In this document: positions 14,369 through 22,367 of the stretch, piece after piece
Position numbering within the stretch: the stretch's first letter is position 1
How the letters are laid out: the number at the start of each line of letters is the position of its first letter
Virus record (IMG/VR): IMGVR_UViG_3300025106_000005
Span: 1 to 37,440 of that record
Strand: one strand, 5' to 3'
Origin: a virus
DNA: 37,440 bases
Position numbers and translations under genes: made by a program
The notes under the pieces: generated by a model
The model's database searches: none
Told to the model about the DNA's origin: nothing
Seen by the model: the letters and a program-made list of their open reading frames with translations, nothing else

Positions 14369-16924
14369 TTACGGTTTTTTGCTTTTATGTATCAAGTACC
14401 CCTTTCTCACTTTTTCTTCCTCGCCCTTTATATTGAACCAAGTATTTATTTCAACATTGTTGTTTTTTAAACCTGTACTTACAACCAAACTTCTACCTTC
14501 AAAATGTTTGATATAACTCGTTTGATAATAATCCTTACCTGCCTCATACTTATAGAAATACACTTCATCAGGATTGGTTAAAATATCTTGAATGAATGGA
14601 AAAAGCTGATGCCTTAACTCTTCATTATTGGTGTAATAATCTTTTGTATGTTTTTTAAAGGTTTTTTCTTGCATTACTATTTTTCTACCCAAATAATCTT
14701 CGTAACGCATAAATTTTTCACCTTTTTTGGGTTTCCAAAGTTCTGAAACATTGTCTTTGGTAATAGAATTATCTAATTCAATGATGGGTAAATCATTCAA
14801 TTCAGCCATACTTTTAAGTTTGTAAAACTTGTAACTAAGTTGGTTTTGCTCCGTAGCTATGTTTAGCTTTTTTAGATACATTTCATTGGCAGTAAATACC
14901 TGTTCAGTTTTACCTCTGTTAATGTTCCACTGGCTTTTCTCACTAATGTCAAGAAGTTTTAAAGCTTCAGCATTGGTTGTTATGCTATCTGCTGGAGGCT
15001 TACCTAAATATTGAATCATTTCGCAACGGCAATTCCATCCACTCGGTGGCCAAATACCCAAACCACTTTCATCGCTTAAGTTAAAAACCTTTCCATCTAG
15101 TACTTGGTGTGAGCTTCTTACTCTGCTATCTCCAACCGTTTGCCATTGAACAAAAGATGTAACAGTATCTTTTTCACGCTGAAATTGTTGCCAACGGCTT
15201 GCATTTTGCCCAACAGCAATAGTATGATTGTACTCAGTTCGTAAATAATTTACATCTGCATTGTTTAGGTATTGCTTAGCCAATACTTTGAATTCATCAA
15301 AAGACCTCACATTTTTGTTTTCATCAAATAACAATTCGTTTAATGCAATAACATTGGCAGCCTCTTTTATTCTTGAAAATTCGAATAAGTTGTATTCCAT
15401 AGCTGCTAAACAATGATGGTCGATAGCATCATAGCCAACATTTAACCTATTACTCCATCCATCAAATAATCCTTCCTGTAACTTGGTATAAGTTGCTACA
15501 CTTTTTTGAATTTCAACAGCTAGCGTATCTTCACCTTTAAACAAAGTGTTTATAAGTAAATCACTCAATTCACTTAAAAAATCAAAACCATCCGCTACAG
15601 CTTCCTTATGCTGGCAACAACCAGCATCTTGTATATAATTTGGCAGCAAAATACCTTTAGCCCCTAAAGCTGCTGCAAACGCAGTAGAGGCATTATTAAA
15701 ATTTCCGTTGTTGGTTGTTGGTTGAGCGGCTACTTTTTTACCAATAATGGGTACTTGAAAGGTTTTGATTAACCAATCTTCCTCTACATCGTATTTTTCT
15801 AAAATGCCTTTAACAATTTCAAAATGTTCCTTTAAAGTCAATTTTTGTGTACGGTCAAAAGCAAATACATCTCCATCGGCAAAGGCTATACCATTTGCTC
15901 TTAAAATAGGTATTAGTTGCCCATTTACCACATACTCTATTCTGCGTTTATCGCTTTCGGCAATTTTATCGTCTAAGTTTTTTTGGTGCGTTTCGCTTTG
16001 GCTTCGGCTGCTTCCGTTGTCGCTAATCATAGTGCCACCAACTAAGCGTTTACTTATGTACTCATCACAAGCTTTCATTAAGCCACCAAACATTTTTTCA
16101 GGATCAATCTTTTCGTAATTGCTCATTACTTCGATTTTTGTTCCTTCAGGTAAAACGGCCACTAAACTTTCACCTGCCTGTTTTAACATGTCCTGAATTG
16201 TTTGTAAACTTTTGGTGTCGCTTTTGGTGCTTGTAGCAATTAAAGGTGGTAAACCGTATTTTTCTGTTGCTTCTGCCCATGCCATTATTGTATTGGCTTT
16301 CCAGTTTAAAACTGGTACAAGCGAGTTAATAATTCCAAAGTCGCTATAATCTTCAATGGTTATAACAGAACTAGCAAATGCAGGATTGTTTAAATCTATC
16401 CCTTTGTCTTCACTTACCTTAGCTAATACCAATTTTTGTTGCAACACATAGTTTCTACGTGGAACATGGTAAAAAAGAATCGGATTGATTTGCTGTAACT
16501 GCAACACGCTGTATTTCTTTAGTTTAGCCTCCAGCACCTGAAGCATAAACTTTTCAAACCATTCACCTTTAAAGATTTTAGTTTTCTCCTGGTCTATTTC
16601 TCCCTGCTTGTTTATAATCATATAATTAGAACAAGTACAGGCATCTGTCCGCAATTCCCATTGACTTTGGAAATGGCTTTCTTCACTTACTTTATCAAAA
16701 ATATCTTGGAGCATTGCCCAACGAGGTTTTTCTGGGTCGGTTGCCAATGTTTGTGCATCCATCCAATCTTGGTTATCCTTCCTGTTACGGTCTTTAAATT
16801 CGTTTATAACCTGTATTTGCACTCCCTTAGTTTGGGTGGGTGCTTTTGTATTCGCTAAGGCAAAGGCAAATTTTTTGATTATGGGCAATTTTGCCACTCG
16901 GTCGGGTATTTGTATAAGTGCCAT
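14369..16924 (-). CDS. Portal (DUF935) - MuF head morphogenesis - nuclease-domain fusion
   Basis: 851 residues in three parts. Residues 1-400 are a Mu gp29-like portal (DUF935): DNQDWMDAQTLATDPEKPRW at the start, then WAEATEKYGLPP, LVGGTMISDNG and HFEIVKGILEKYDV. Residues about 430-640 are a MuF/SPP1 gp7-like minor head protein with VGDSRVRSSHQVLDG (597-611) and WPPSGWNCRCEM (625-636). Residues 713-851 resemble the phage Barnase-EndoU-ColicinE5/D-RelE (PBECR) nuclease group: KKHTKDYY with H759, ILTNPDEVYFY, RSLVVSTGL, INTWFNI with T828 and VRKGYLIH with R840. The portal forms the DNA gate, MuF binds it, and the tail domain may be an RNase delivered with DNA. No adjacent immunity gene is visible. 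The nuclease call is by pattern only. Confidence 0.85.
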   Translation of the reverse strand: MALIQIPDRVAKLPIIKKFAFALANTKAPTQTKGVQIQVINEFKDRNRKDNQDWMDAQTLATDPEKPRWAMLQDIFDKVSEESHFQSQWELRTDACTCSNYMIINKQGEIDQEKTKIFKGEWFEKFMLQVLEAKLKKYSVLQLQQINPILFYHVPRRNYVLQQKLVLAKVSEDKGIDLNNPAFASSVITIEDYSDFGIINSLVPVLNWKANTIMAWAEATEKYGLPPLIATSTKSDTKSLQTIQDMLKQAGESLVAVLPEGTKIEVMSNYEKIDPEKMFGGLMKACDEYISKRLVGGTMISDNGSSRSQSETHQKNLDDKIAESDKRRIEYVVNGQLIPILRANGIAFADGDVFAFDRTQKLTLKEHFEIVKGILEKYDVEEDWLIKTFQVPIIGKKVAAQPTTNNGNFNNASTAFAAALGAKGILLPNYIQDAGCCQHKEAVADGFDFLSELSDLLINTLFKGEDTLAVEIQKSVATYTKLQEGLFDGWSNRLNVGYDAIDHHCLAAMEYNLFEFSRIKEAANVIALNELLFDENKNVRSFDEFKVLAKQYLNNADVNYLRTEYNHTIAVGQNASRWQQFQREKDTVTSFVQWQTVGDSRVRSSHQVLDGKVFNLSDESGLGIWPPSGWNCRCEMIQYLGKPPADSITTNAEALKLLDISEKSQWNINRGKTEQVFTANEMYLKKLNIATEQNQLSYKFYKLKSMAELNDLPIIELDNSITKDNVSELWKPKKGEKFMRYEDYLGRKIVMQEKTFKKHTKDYYTNNEELRHQLFPFIQDILTNPDEVYFYKYEAGKDYYQTSYIKHFEGRSLVVSTGLKNNNVEINTWFNIKGEEEKVRKGYLIHKSKKP

Positions 16925-16971
16925 GTAGATAATTGATTTATGGGGAGATTAAACCAGGTTTAAATGAGTTT

Positions 16972-17409
16972 TTAAAACTTATGCCTAAACGGTTTTCTAC
17001 TTGAAATAAAAATGTCGGTTTTTTGCTCTGAATTTTCCAAATAAGGAAGGGTTGTTTGAATGTTTCCCCTACCTGCATCTTTTAACCAACTAATAGCATC
17101 GTCATAATCGGTTTGGCGGTGGTTAGGTAAATCTTTCGTGCCAACTTGGTGGTATAAATAATATAATGCCACTACCACTACTATTTTAATAATATGCTTA
17201 TTACGTGTATCGCTGCCTGTAGTGTGTGGTGTAAAAATTAAGGAGCAGTTAAATCGGCCGCCCAAATACTCGGTAATGGTGGCAATAGCCGTATCAGTAG
17301 CTCTGACAAATGCCTCAGAAGGCTGTGAGTTTGTGGACTGGCCGATTAACTGCTGTAAAATTTCAGGCTTTATAAAGCCGTTAAAATCTTCGTGTTTTAT
17401 AAATGACAT
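16972..17409 (-). CDS. Mu gp36-like (DUF1320) head-tail protein
   Basis: 145 residues. Landmarks of the DUF1320/gp36 family are the N-terminal IKPEILQQLIG, AFVRATDTAIATITEYLGGRF (an A-x-x-x-A-x-x-x-I-x-x-Y-L-x-x-R pattern), a helix IKIVVVVALYYLYHQV and the C-terminal DYDDAISWLKDAGRGNI. This family acts as a head-tail adaptor. It lies between the large terminase and the portal fusion, as expected, in a tight leftward operon. Confidence 0.75.
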   Translation of the reverse strand: MSFIKHEDFNGFIKPEILQQLIGQSTNSQPSEAFVRATDTAIATITEYLGGRFNCSLIFTPHTTGSDTRNKHIIKIVVVVALYYLYHQVGTKDLPNHRQTDYDDAISWLKDAGRGNIQTTLPYLENSEQKTDIFISSRKPFRHKF

Positions 17410-17411
17410 AA

Positions 17412-18977
17412 TTAATATCGTTTGTTTTTGAAAGTTCTTTTTACAAATTGGGGTTCGAATTTGTCTATGAAAGTCATAGCATCTAATTCTTTAATTCCGA
17501 CACCTATGGCATCAGGGCCATCGTCAGCAGATTGACTACCTTTTTGAAAAGCTAAGAACTGATCTATAGCTTCTTTTTGGTCGTAAGTATCTTTTTCATC
17601 AATATTCCAGTACACCCACATGCGTTCAAATACACCACAAATACTTTCTATATGGTCGAATTTATTACCATACTTCTTTTTATTAGCTGTAACTGGTATG
17701 TAATAGCCCCTTTCTTCACCTTCTCTGTCAAAGTCGCTTACAAATTCATCCTGAGCAAATAAGCCATCTATTTTGTAGGTAATATTATGTTTGCCTAGCT
17801 TTTTGTAGTGATGAAGGTCGTAGAGCCATTTTGCTACATTTTGGCGACTTGTTTGCCTTAAAAAGCTATGAATAATATGAAATTCTTTTCCTTTTTTCCC
17901 AATCAAAAACATGCCTTTAAAGTCAGCTTTATCTTTATAGCTTAAGTCACCAATAAAAATTAATGCATCATAATTATCATAAGACAACATCAATTTATGT
18001 TGCATTTGTTCAGCTTTAAATATTTTACCATCCTGAACGTGCATGTGCATGTATTCACGCATGAAGCCACGAGAATTACGGACATACTTTTTTCTCCAAT
18101 ACTCACTGGTGGTTTTCTCAGGCCAGTTTGGTACAAAATCTATAAGGTCTTTAACAGCTGGAACAGAAAGTATATGATAATTTGTTTTGTATCCTTCTTT
18201 TTTATCTAAGTCAATGTTTTTTTGAAAGAATGCTTTTAATCTGTTTGTAATACTATTTTTATGAAAGTTGTTGTTGCTGTAAACCAATCTTTCTATAGCG
18301 TCCTCATCACTATCGGTATCAAAACAACCTTCTACCTCTTCAGTAATGTATTCAACAGCCTCCTGCATTATTCTATCGTTATTTACATGGGCTTTTGTAT
18401 CAACATCATCAATTACAATATAGGTAGGACGTTGATGTCCTTCCCTCAAACCTCTAGGGCTGCTACCAAAGCCTAAACTAATAAACCTTGCACCGTCTAC
18501 AGTTAAAAAATTGCCTTCACTCCAGTCGCCTTTTTTAACCTTTTCACCATAATCGTTTTTTAAACGTTGGTTGTATTGCAGTTCTGCTTGTATATCGCTT
18601 AAAAGCTTCTTTGCTTTTATATCAGTTTCACCGATTAAAAGCGTAAAAGGATTTTCTTTTTTTACCAAGTAGAGATACAGTGGCAACCCCATATCGATGT
18701 GTACGCTTTTTCCACCGCTTCTAAAAATTTCAGCTAATAGTCTTATTTTTTTAAATTCAATAATCAATTTGGCAAGCATTACATGAAACCATGCACTTTT
18801 CTTTTTTGCATAGTGTGGAAAATTGTATTCAAACCAAGCTATATAGGTTTTTTCTTGCTTAGCAATGCGTTTCAATTTTTCTTCTGGGCGTTCACGCACA
18901 TCCACCACTGTACTTTTAACAATGTGCTGGCAATGTGTTTCGTATTCAGCAAATAGTTTTAAATATTTATTATCCAT
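17412..18977 (-). CDS. Terminase large subunit (Mu gp28-like)
   Basis: 521 residues. The ATPase domain has a degenerate Walker A-like FRSGGKSV (85-92), Walker B YIVIDDVD (186-193) and a coupling-like segment near 230. The RNase H-like nuclease domain has D344 in FIGDLSY, D404 in YKIDGLF and D489 in DGPDAIG, giving the acidic triad. It powers DNA packaging and cuts headfuls; in Mu-type phages this takes flanking host DNA. The start overlaps the small subunit gene by eight bases. Confidence 0.85.
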   Translation of the reverse strand: MDNKYLKLFAEYETHCQHIVKSTVVDVRERPEEKLKRIAKQEKTYIAWFEYNFPHYAKKKSAWFHVMLAKLIIEFKKIRLLAEIFRSGGKSVHIDMGLPLYLYLVKKENPFTLLIGETDIKAKKLLSDIQAELQYNQRLKNDYGEKVKKGDWSEGNFLTVDGARFISLGFGSSPRGLREGHQRPTYIVIDDVDTKAHVNNDRIMQEAVEYITEEVEGCFDTDSDEDAIERLVYSNNNFHKNSITNRLKAFFQKNIDLDKKEGYKTNYHILSVPAVKDLIDFVPNWPEKTTSEYWRKKYVRNSRGFMREYMHMHVQDGKIFKAEQMQHKLMLSYDNYDALIFIGDLSYKDKADFKGMFLIGKKGKEFHIIHSFLRQTSRQNVAKWLYDLHHYKKLGKHNITYKIDGLFAQDEFVSDFDREGEERGYYIPVTANKKKYGNKFDHIESICGVFERMWVYWNIDEKDTYDQKEAIDQFLAFQKGSQSADDGPDAIGVGIKELDAMTFIDKFEPQFVKRTFKNKRY

Positions 18978-19395
18978 TGGTGTTGATTATGTGAGCCAAG
19001 AACTTTTTATTCCATTCTAATAATTCCAATGCAAGCTTTGGGGCTTCTTTTGCCATAAATTCATCCTTTAATTTTAAAACCGCTGCTACTATACCAGGAT
19101 TAATTCTGTCACTAATTCCTTCATAGACTTTAAAAAGCTTACTTAACGCATCTGCATCAATAGTTGGTTTTTCTCCATTTGCTATTAAAATCATTTGCTT
19201 AGCAACTAGGCGTTTCATTTTTATAGGGTTGTTAATTGTGTCTTCTCTACGCTTATCCCATTCATATTTATCACGCCATTTGCTAATAGTATTTTCACTA
19301 ACATTTAGTGCTTCGGCTATTTGTTTTGCATCCCAAAACATCTCTACAAACATGTTCAGGGCAGCCTCTCTTTCTTTTACTTTTTCTTTCGGCAT
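18970..19395 (-). CDS. Terminase small subunit with N-terminal HTH
   Basis: 141 residues from ATG 19395; a GTG two codons upstream is possible but would fall inside the promoter-like element. Residues 15-45 carry the HTH FWDAKQIAEALNVSENTISKWRDKYEWDKRR (core: IAEALNVSENTISKW), typical of terminase small subunits, followed by an oligomerising helical region. It recognises the packaging start. It is the first gene of the leftward late operon, and its ATG is only five bases from the GCATTTTTG element, implying a very short leader. Confidence 0.75.
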   Translation of the reverse strand: MPKEKVKEREAALNMFVEMFWDAKQIAEALNVSENTISKWRDKYEWDKRREDTINNPIKMKRLVAKQMILIANGEKPTIDADALSKLFKVYEGISDRINPGIVAAVLKLKDEFMAKEAPKLALELLEWNKKFLAHIINTNG

Positions 19396-19400
19396 ACCCA

Positions 19401-19510
19401 CAAAAATGCTAAGCAGCGAAGCTGCTTAGTACAGGAGGTGCAACGGTTGCATGATATTCTGCAACCGTTGCAGGACGGCTTGTTTGACTGTTTTCGGTAT
19501 CGCATTTTTG
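19401..19510. promoter_or_regulatory. Mirror-symmetric divergent late promoter region
   Basis: Two inverted copies of GCATTTTTG lie at 19401-19409 (reading left) and 19502-19510 (reading right). Exactly midway (centre 19455.5) is a perfect 13-bp inverted repeat, 19439-19451 with 19460-19472, loop 8. Each arm is itself palindromic (TGCAAC-N-GTTGCA), so there are two sites 21 bp apart. GCATTTTTG resembles a Bacteroidota -7 box with the TA changed, and no -33 TTTG is in place. This suggests activator-dependent promoters for both late operons. Activator identity unknown. Confidence 0.65.
19409..19429. repeat. Hairpin CTAAGCAGC-GAA-GCTGCTTAG
   Basis: Perfect 9-bp inverted repeat with a 3-base loop, immediately next to the leftward GCATTTTTG element. 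It lies in the non-coding late control region, upstream of the small terminase gene. It could be a regulator site, or, if transcribed from outside, a structured RNA. Confidence 0.6.
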
Positions 19511-19528
19511 GTTTCACAAATGCGATAC
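19497..19528. repeat. 11-bp inverted repeat covering the protease start codon
   Basis: GTATCGCATTT (19497-19507) and AAATGCGATAC (19518-19528) are perfect complements with a 10-base loop. The right arm contains the ATG at 19520. Arm centres are 21 bp apart, the same spacing as the two palindromes to the left. As DNA it could bind a dimer over the promoter. As RNA from an upstream start it would hide the start codon. Confidence 0.6.
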
Positions 19529-20701
19529 ACCGAATTAAATAGCACTACAGCAGAATTAAGATTCTACGGCTACATTGGCCAGTGGTGGAATTCTTCAACT
19601 GATTTTGATAACACTATCGAAGACATCGAAAGAAAGTATCAAAATTTACACATTCGACTACACTGCTATGGTGGTGAGGTGTTTGAAGGAAATGTTATTT
19701 ACAATAGACTAGTTCGTACTAAATTAAATGTTACTGTTTATGTAGATGGTGTTGCAGCAAGCATGGGTGGCGTAGTTATTCTACCTGCCAAAAAAATAGT
19801 AATGGCTCCGAATTCTTTCGTAATGATCCATGTGCCAAAAGCTTACACAAGTGGTAGTGCCAATGACCATTTTGCACAAGGTAAAGTGCTTAGAAATATG
19901 GAAGATGCCTTTACAAAGGCATTTAGCAAAAGAACTGGTAAGTCTACTAAAGAAATAGCTAAGTATTTAGATGGTTCAGACCATTGGTTAAGTGCTGATG
20001 AGTGCTTGCAAATGGGTTTGTGCGATGCCATAGAAGGTGAAAGTGCTACTACTGAAGCTGTTGCAAAGCCTGATAGTGGAACGGCAGTTGAAAGCATTTT
20101 TAACCGCTATTCTGCTATTGCGGTAGCAAGTGAGCCAACAAGTGTTACAAACTCAAATTCAAATACCATGACTCTTATTGAAGCGTTAATTATGGCCTTT
20201 GGCCTACAAGGCTTAACCAAAGACAGTAGTACAACGGCTGTGGTTGAAGCTATGAAAAAAGTTGTTACCGATAAGGATGCCAAAATAGCAAGCCTTACAA
20301 CGGAGGTTCAAAATGTAAAAGATGCAACAATTGTTGCTGCTATTGCTTCGAAAGAAACGGAGTTAGGCAAGAAGTTTACAGAATTGGAACTGGAGAATTT
20401 TAAAGCAATTGGCCGATTAAATCCAACCGCTTTAACAACTGTATTAGCAGCTATTCAACCAGTGCCACAACTGCAAAACATTGTGCAACCTGAAGCTAAA
20501 GCAACTGCTTCCGCTACTACACCAACAGGAACTAGTGTTGTTGCTACTGACCGTAAAACATGGAATTGGGCTACATGGCAAGAAAAAGACCCTGATGGAT
20601 TAGAGGCGTTAAGTAAGAGTGCCAAAGCCGAAGATAAGGCCGTGTTTAAAGCTTTATACATTGGTGAGTTTGGTGAAGCTGCTGCTGCCGATTTACAATA
20701 A
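19520..20701 (+). CDS. ClpP-like prohead protease with C-terminal scaffold region
   Basis: 393 residues from ATG 19520. Residues 10-175 are an S14/ClpP-type serine protease: HCYGGEVFEGN, then S81 in DGVAASMGG and H104 in SFVMIHVPKA. Residues 200-393 (variable linker, a coiled coil near VVEAMKKVVTDKDAKIASL, then a C-terminal domain with WNWATWQEKDPDGLEAL) look like a scaffold, as in Mu gpI/gpZ. It cleaves scaffold and capsid during head maturation. An in-frame ATG at 19451 follows AGGAGGTG, but it would add an un-protease-like N-terminus and sits in the operator, so I reject it. Confidence 0.8.
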   Translation: MRYTELNSTTAELRFYGYIGQWWNSSTDFDNTIEDIERKYQNLHIRLHCYGGEVFEGNVIYNRLVRTKLNVTVYVDGVAASMGGVVILPAKKIVMAPNSFVMIHVPKAYTSGSANDHFAQGKVLRNMEDAFTKAFSKRTGKSTKEIAKYLDGSDHWLSADECLQMGLCDAIEGESATTEAVAKPDSGTAVESIFNRYSAIAVASEPTSVTNSNSNTMTLIEALIMAFGLQGLTKDSSTTAVVEAMKKVVTDKDAKIASLTTEVQNVKDATIVAAIASKETELGKKFTELELENFKAIGRLNPTALTTVLAAIQPVPQLQNIVQPEAKATASATTPTGTSVVATDRKTWNWATWQEKDPDGLEALSKSAKAEDKAVFKALYIGEFGEAAAADLQ

Positions 20702-20775
20702 ATTTTTTTGTTCAACAATCCTGCTCCAACACAAGGCTACGTAACAAATCAATTTTAAAATTTAATTCTATACAA

Positions 20776-21855
20776 ATGAAAAAAGTTAAGTACAGTGCTG
20801 CAAACGTAATGACTGCATTGTTTTTTATTGTTTTTACTACCGTAACCTTACATGTGTTGTTTGCTGTTCCCATGCTGCTTAGTGCAATTGTTTTGTCGCT
20901 TTTAAGTTTTCTACCTGTGGTGCAAATGCCGAAAAACAGTTTTTACGAAACATTTTATCGTCAAGCATGGGAAAGTGAAGCAATCAAGCGTTTTGATAAT
21001 GCCAATAATAATAGCTGGAGACAAGGATTGAAAAACTTAGGTAAGTATGCTACTATGTTGGCTGATGGAGAAACATTGGTGATTAACCTTGCCTATTTTG
21101 GTGTAAAGCCTGATGTATTGGTAGATAATACCGCTTACCCGATAGCTATACAGCAACTAGATGCAGAGAATATAGCTATTTCAGTAAGGAAATACCAAAC
21201 CAAAGCAACACCAATTACAGATGATGAATTGTTTGGTTTGGCATACGATAAAATTCGTACTGTTCAAGAAAGTCATATCCTTTCTATTGAAGAAGAGAAG
21301 AATGCAAGAGCCTTACACTCTGTTTGTCCTGTTGCAAATACGGCCGCAACGCCAATATTATTAACTACAGGAGACGTTGTAGCAGGTCGTAGAATGTTGC
21401 GAATCCAAGATTTATTAGATTTTAGAGATAAGTTAAACCGTTTAAAGCAGCCTAAGCTTGGTCGTAGAATGGTATTGTGTAATGACCACATCAACGACTT
21501 ATTAAAGCAAGATGAAAAGTTTGCCAATCAATGGTACAACAAAGAAACTGGTGCTTTAAACAAGATGTTCAATTTTGAATTCTTTGAGTTTGAAGATGCT
21601 CCATATATCAACACAACTACTAGAGCAAAAACAAGCTATGGTGCTGTTCCACAAGCTGGTAGAGATTTTGAAAGTAGTGTGTATTTGCATTCAGCTAGAG
21701 TGGTAACCGTTACTGGACAAACAAAGGTGTATGCTAGCAAAAGCAGCGACGACCCTCAAAACCAAAGAAGCTTGATCAACTACCGTCATTACGATTTAGT
21801 AGTGCCATATAAGCAAGAGGCAATTGGGGCTATCGCATCTGCACCAGGAGCATAG
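20776..21855 (+). CDS. Major capsid protein with hydrophobic N-terminus
   Basis: 359 residues. It lies directly after the protease/scaffold gene, the standard place for the HK97-fold capsid protein. The body has WRQGLKNLGKYATMLADGETLVINLAYFGVKPDVL, DDELFGLAYDKIRTVQESH, GRRMVLCNDHINDLL and a C-terminal RHYDLVVPYKQEAIGAI pattern, all capsid-like. Residues 9-50 form two adjacent hydrophobic stretches (LFFIVFTTVTLHVLFAVPML and LSAIVLSLLSFLPVV). A start at M52 (20929) would remove them, but the codon use looks coding. The hydrophobic arm may be cleaved during maturation (inference). Confidence 0.75.
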   Translation: MKKVKYSAANVMTALFFIVFTTVTLHVLFAVPMLLSAIVLSLLSFLPVVQMPKNSFYETFYRQAWESEAIKRFDNANNNSWRQGLKNLGKYATMLADGETLVINLAYFGVKPDVLVDNTAYPIAIQQLDAENIAISVRKYQTKATPITDDELFGLAYDKIRTVQESHILSIEEEKNARALHSVCPVANTAATPILLTTGDVVAGRRMLRIQDLLDFRDKLNRLKQPKLGRRMVLCNDHINDLLKQDEKFANQWYNKETGALNKMFNFEFFEFEDAPYINTTTRAKTSYGAVPQAGRDFESSVYLHSARVVTVTGQTKVYASKSSDDPQNQRSLINYRHYDLVVPYKQEAIGAIASAPGA

Positions 21856-21917
21856 TAATGATGCTTTTTGAGTGCCTTTATTAAGAAAAAAATATTATTC
21901 ATTTTAATAAAATTGAT

Positions 21918-22271
21918 ATGGCTATCGAAAAAAAAGAATTAGCTGCTTTGTTAAAAGAGCTAAAAGAAAAATACGCTGAAGAAGCCAAAGAAACCGCCAA
22001 AAGCTTAGGTATTACAAAAATTTGGGTAAACAAAAAAGGTGAATTTTTTACCAGTGAAATGAATGCCCAATTAAGCGGTAATAAAGATGAGGTTGTGGGG
22101 TTTGATTTTTCAGAAGAAGAGGAAAAGCAAGCACCTGAGCCAAAAATGGTAAAAACGTCTGTAAAGGTTACACAGGAAATTTTAGACAAGTATCCTGAGC
22201 AGGTAAAACAAGGAATGAAAATCGGTGATACCATCGAAATCGAAGTTCCTGAAGATGTTACAGCAAAATAA
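21918..22271 (+). CDS. Acidic coiled-coil protein after the capsid gene
   Basis: 117 residues. A charged N-terminal helix (KKELAALLKELKEKYAEEAKE), then a segment KIWVNKKGEFFTSEMNAQL typical of a small beta domain, an acidic stretch (SEEEEKQ) and a short C-terminal beta domain. I do not recognise the family. The position suggests a head decoration or head-completion protein, or a small head-tail factor, but this is inference. Confidence 0.6.
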   Translation: MAIEKKELAALLKELKEKYAEEAKETAKSLGITKIWVNKKGEFFTSEMNAQLSGNKDEVVGFDFSEEEEKQAPEPKMVKTSVKVTQEILDKYPEQVKQGMKIGDTIEIEVPEDVTAK

Positions 22272-22301
22272 AACGCAATCATCATAGCAAGCAAGGCAAA
22301 A

Positions 22302-22332
22302 GGGCTACTGAATAAAGTAGGTAGCTCTTTTT
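22302..22332 (+). terminator. Terminator between head and tail genes
   Basis: GGGCTAC (22302-22308) pairs with GTAGCTC (22321-22327, one G-U) followed by five T. An alternative stem, CTACT/AGTAG, lies inside the same loop. This is likely a partial terminator reducing read-through from the capsid genes into the sheath gene. Confidence 0.55.
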
Positions 22333-22367
22333 AAACCACATTTAAAAGTCATTTAAATTATTATAAA

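Noticed and set aside
14369-16924. Separate portal and MuF genes joined by sequencing error
   Set aside because: The frame runs through the junction (about residues 400-430) with normal codon content and no sign of a lost stop, so a true fusion is the simpler reading.
19451-19519. Earlier start of the prohead protease at ATG 19451 behind AGGAGGTG
   Set aside because: The added 23 residues are not protease-like, the start sits inside the central palindrome and upstream of the likely promoter, and Bacteroidota seldom rely on Shine-Dalgarno sequences. The ATG at 19520 gives the normal N-terminus.
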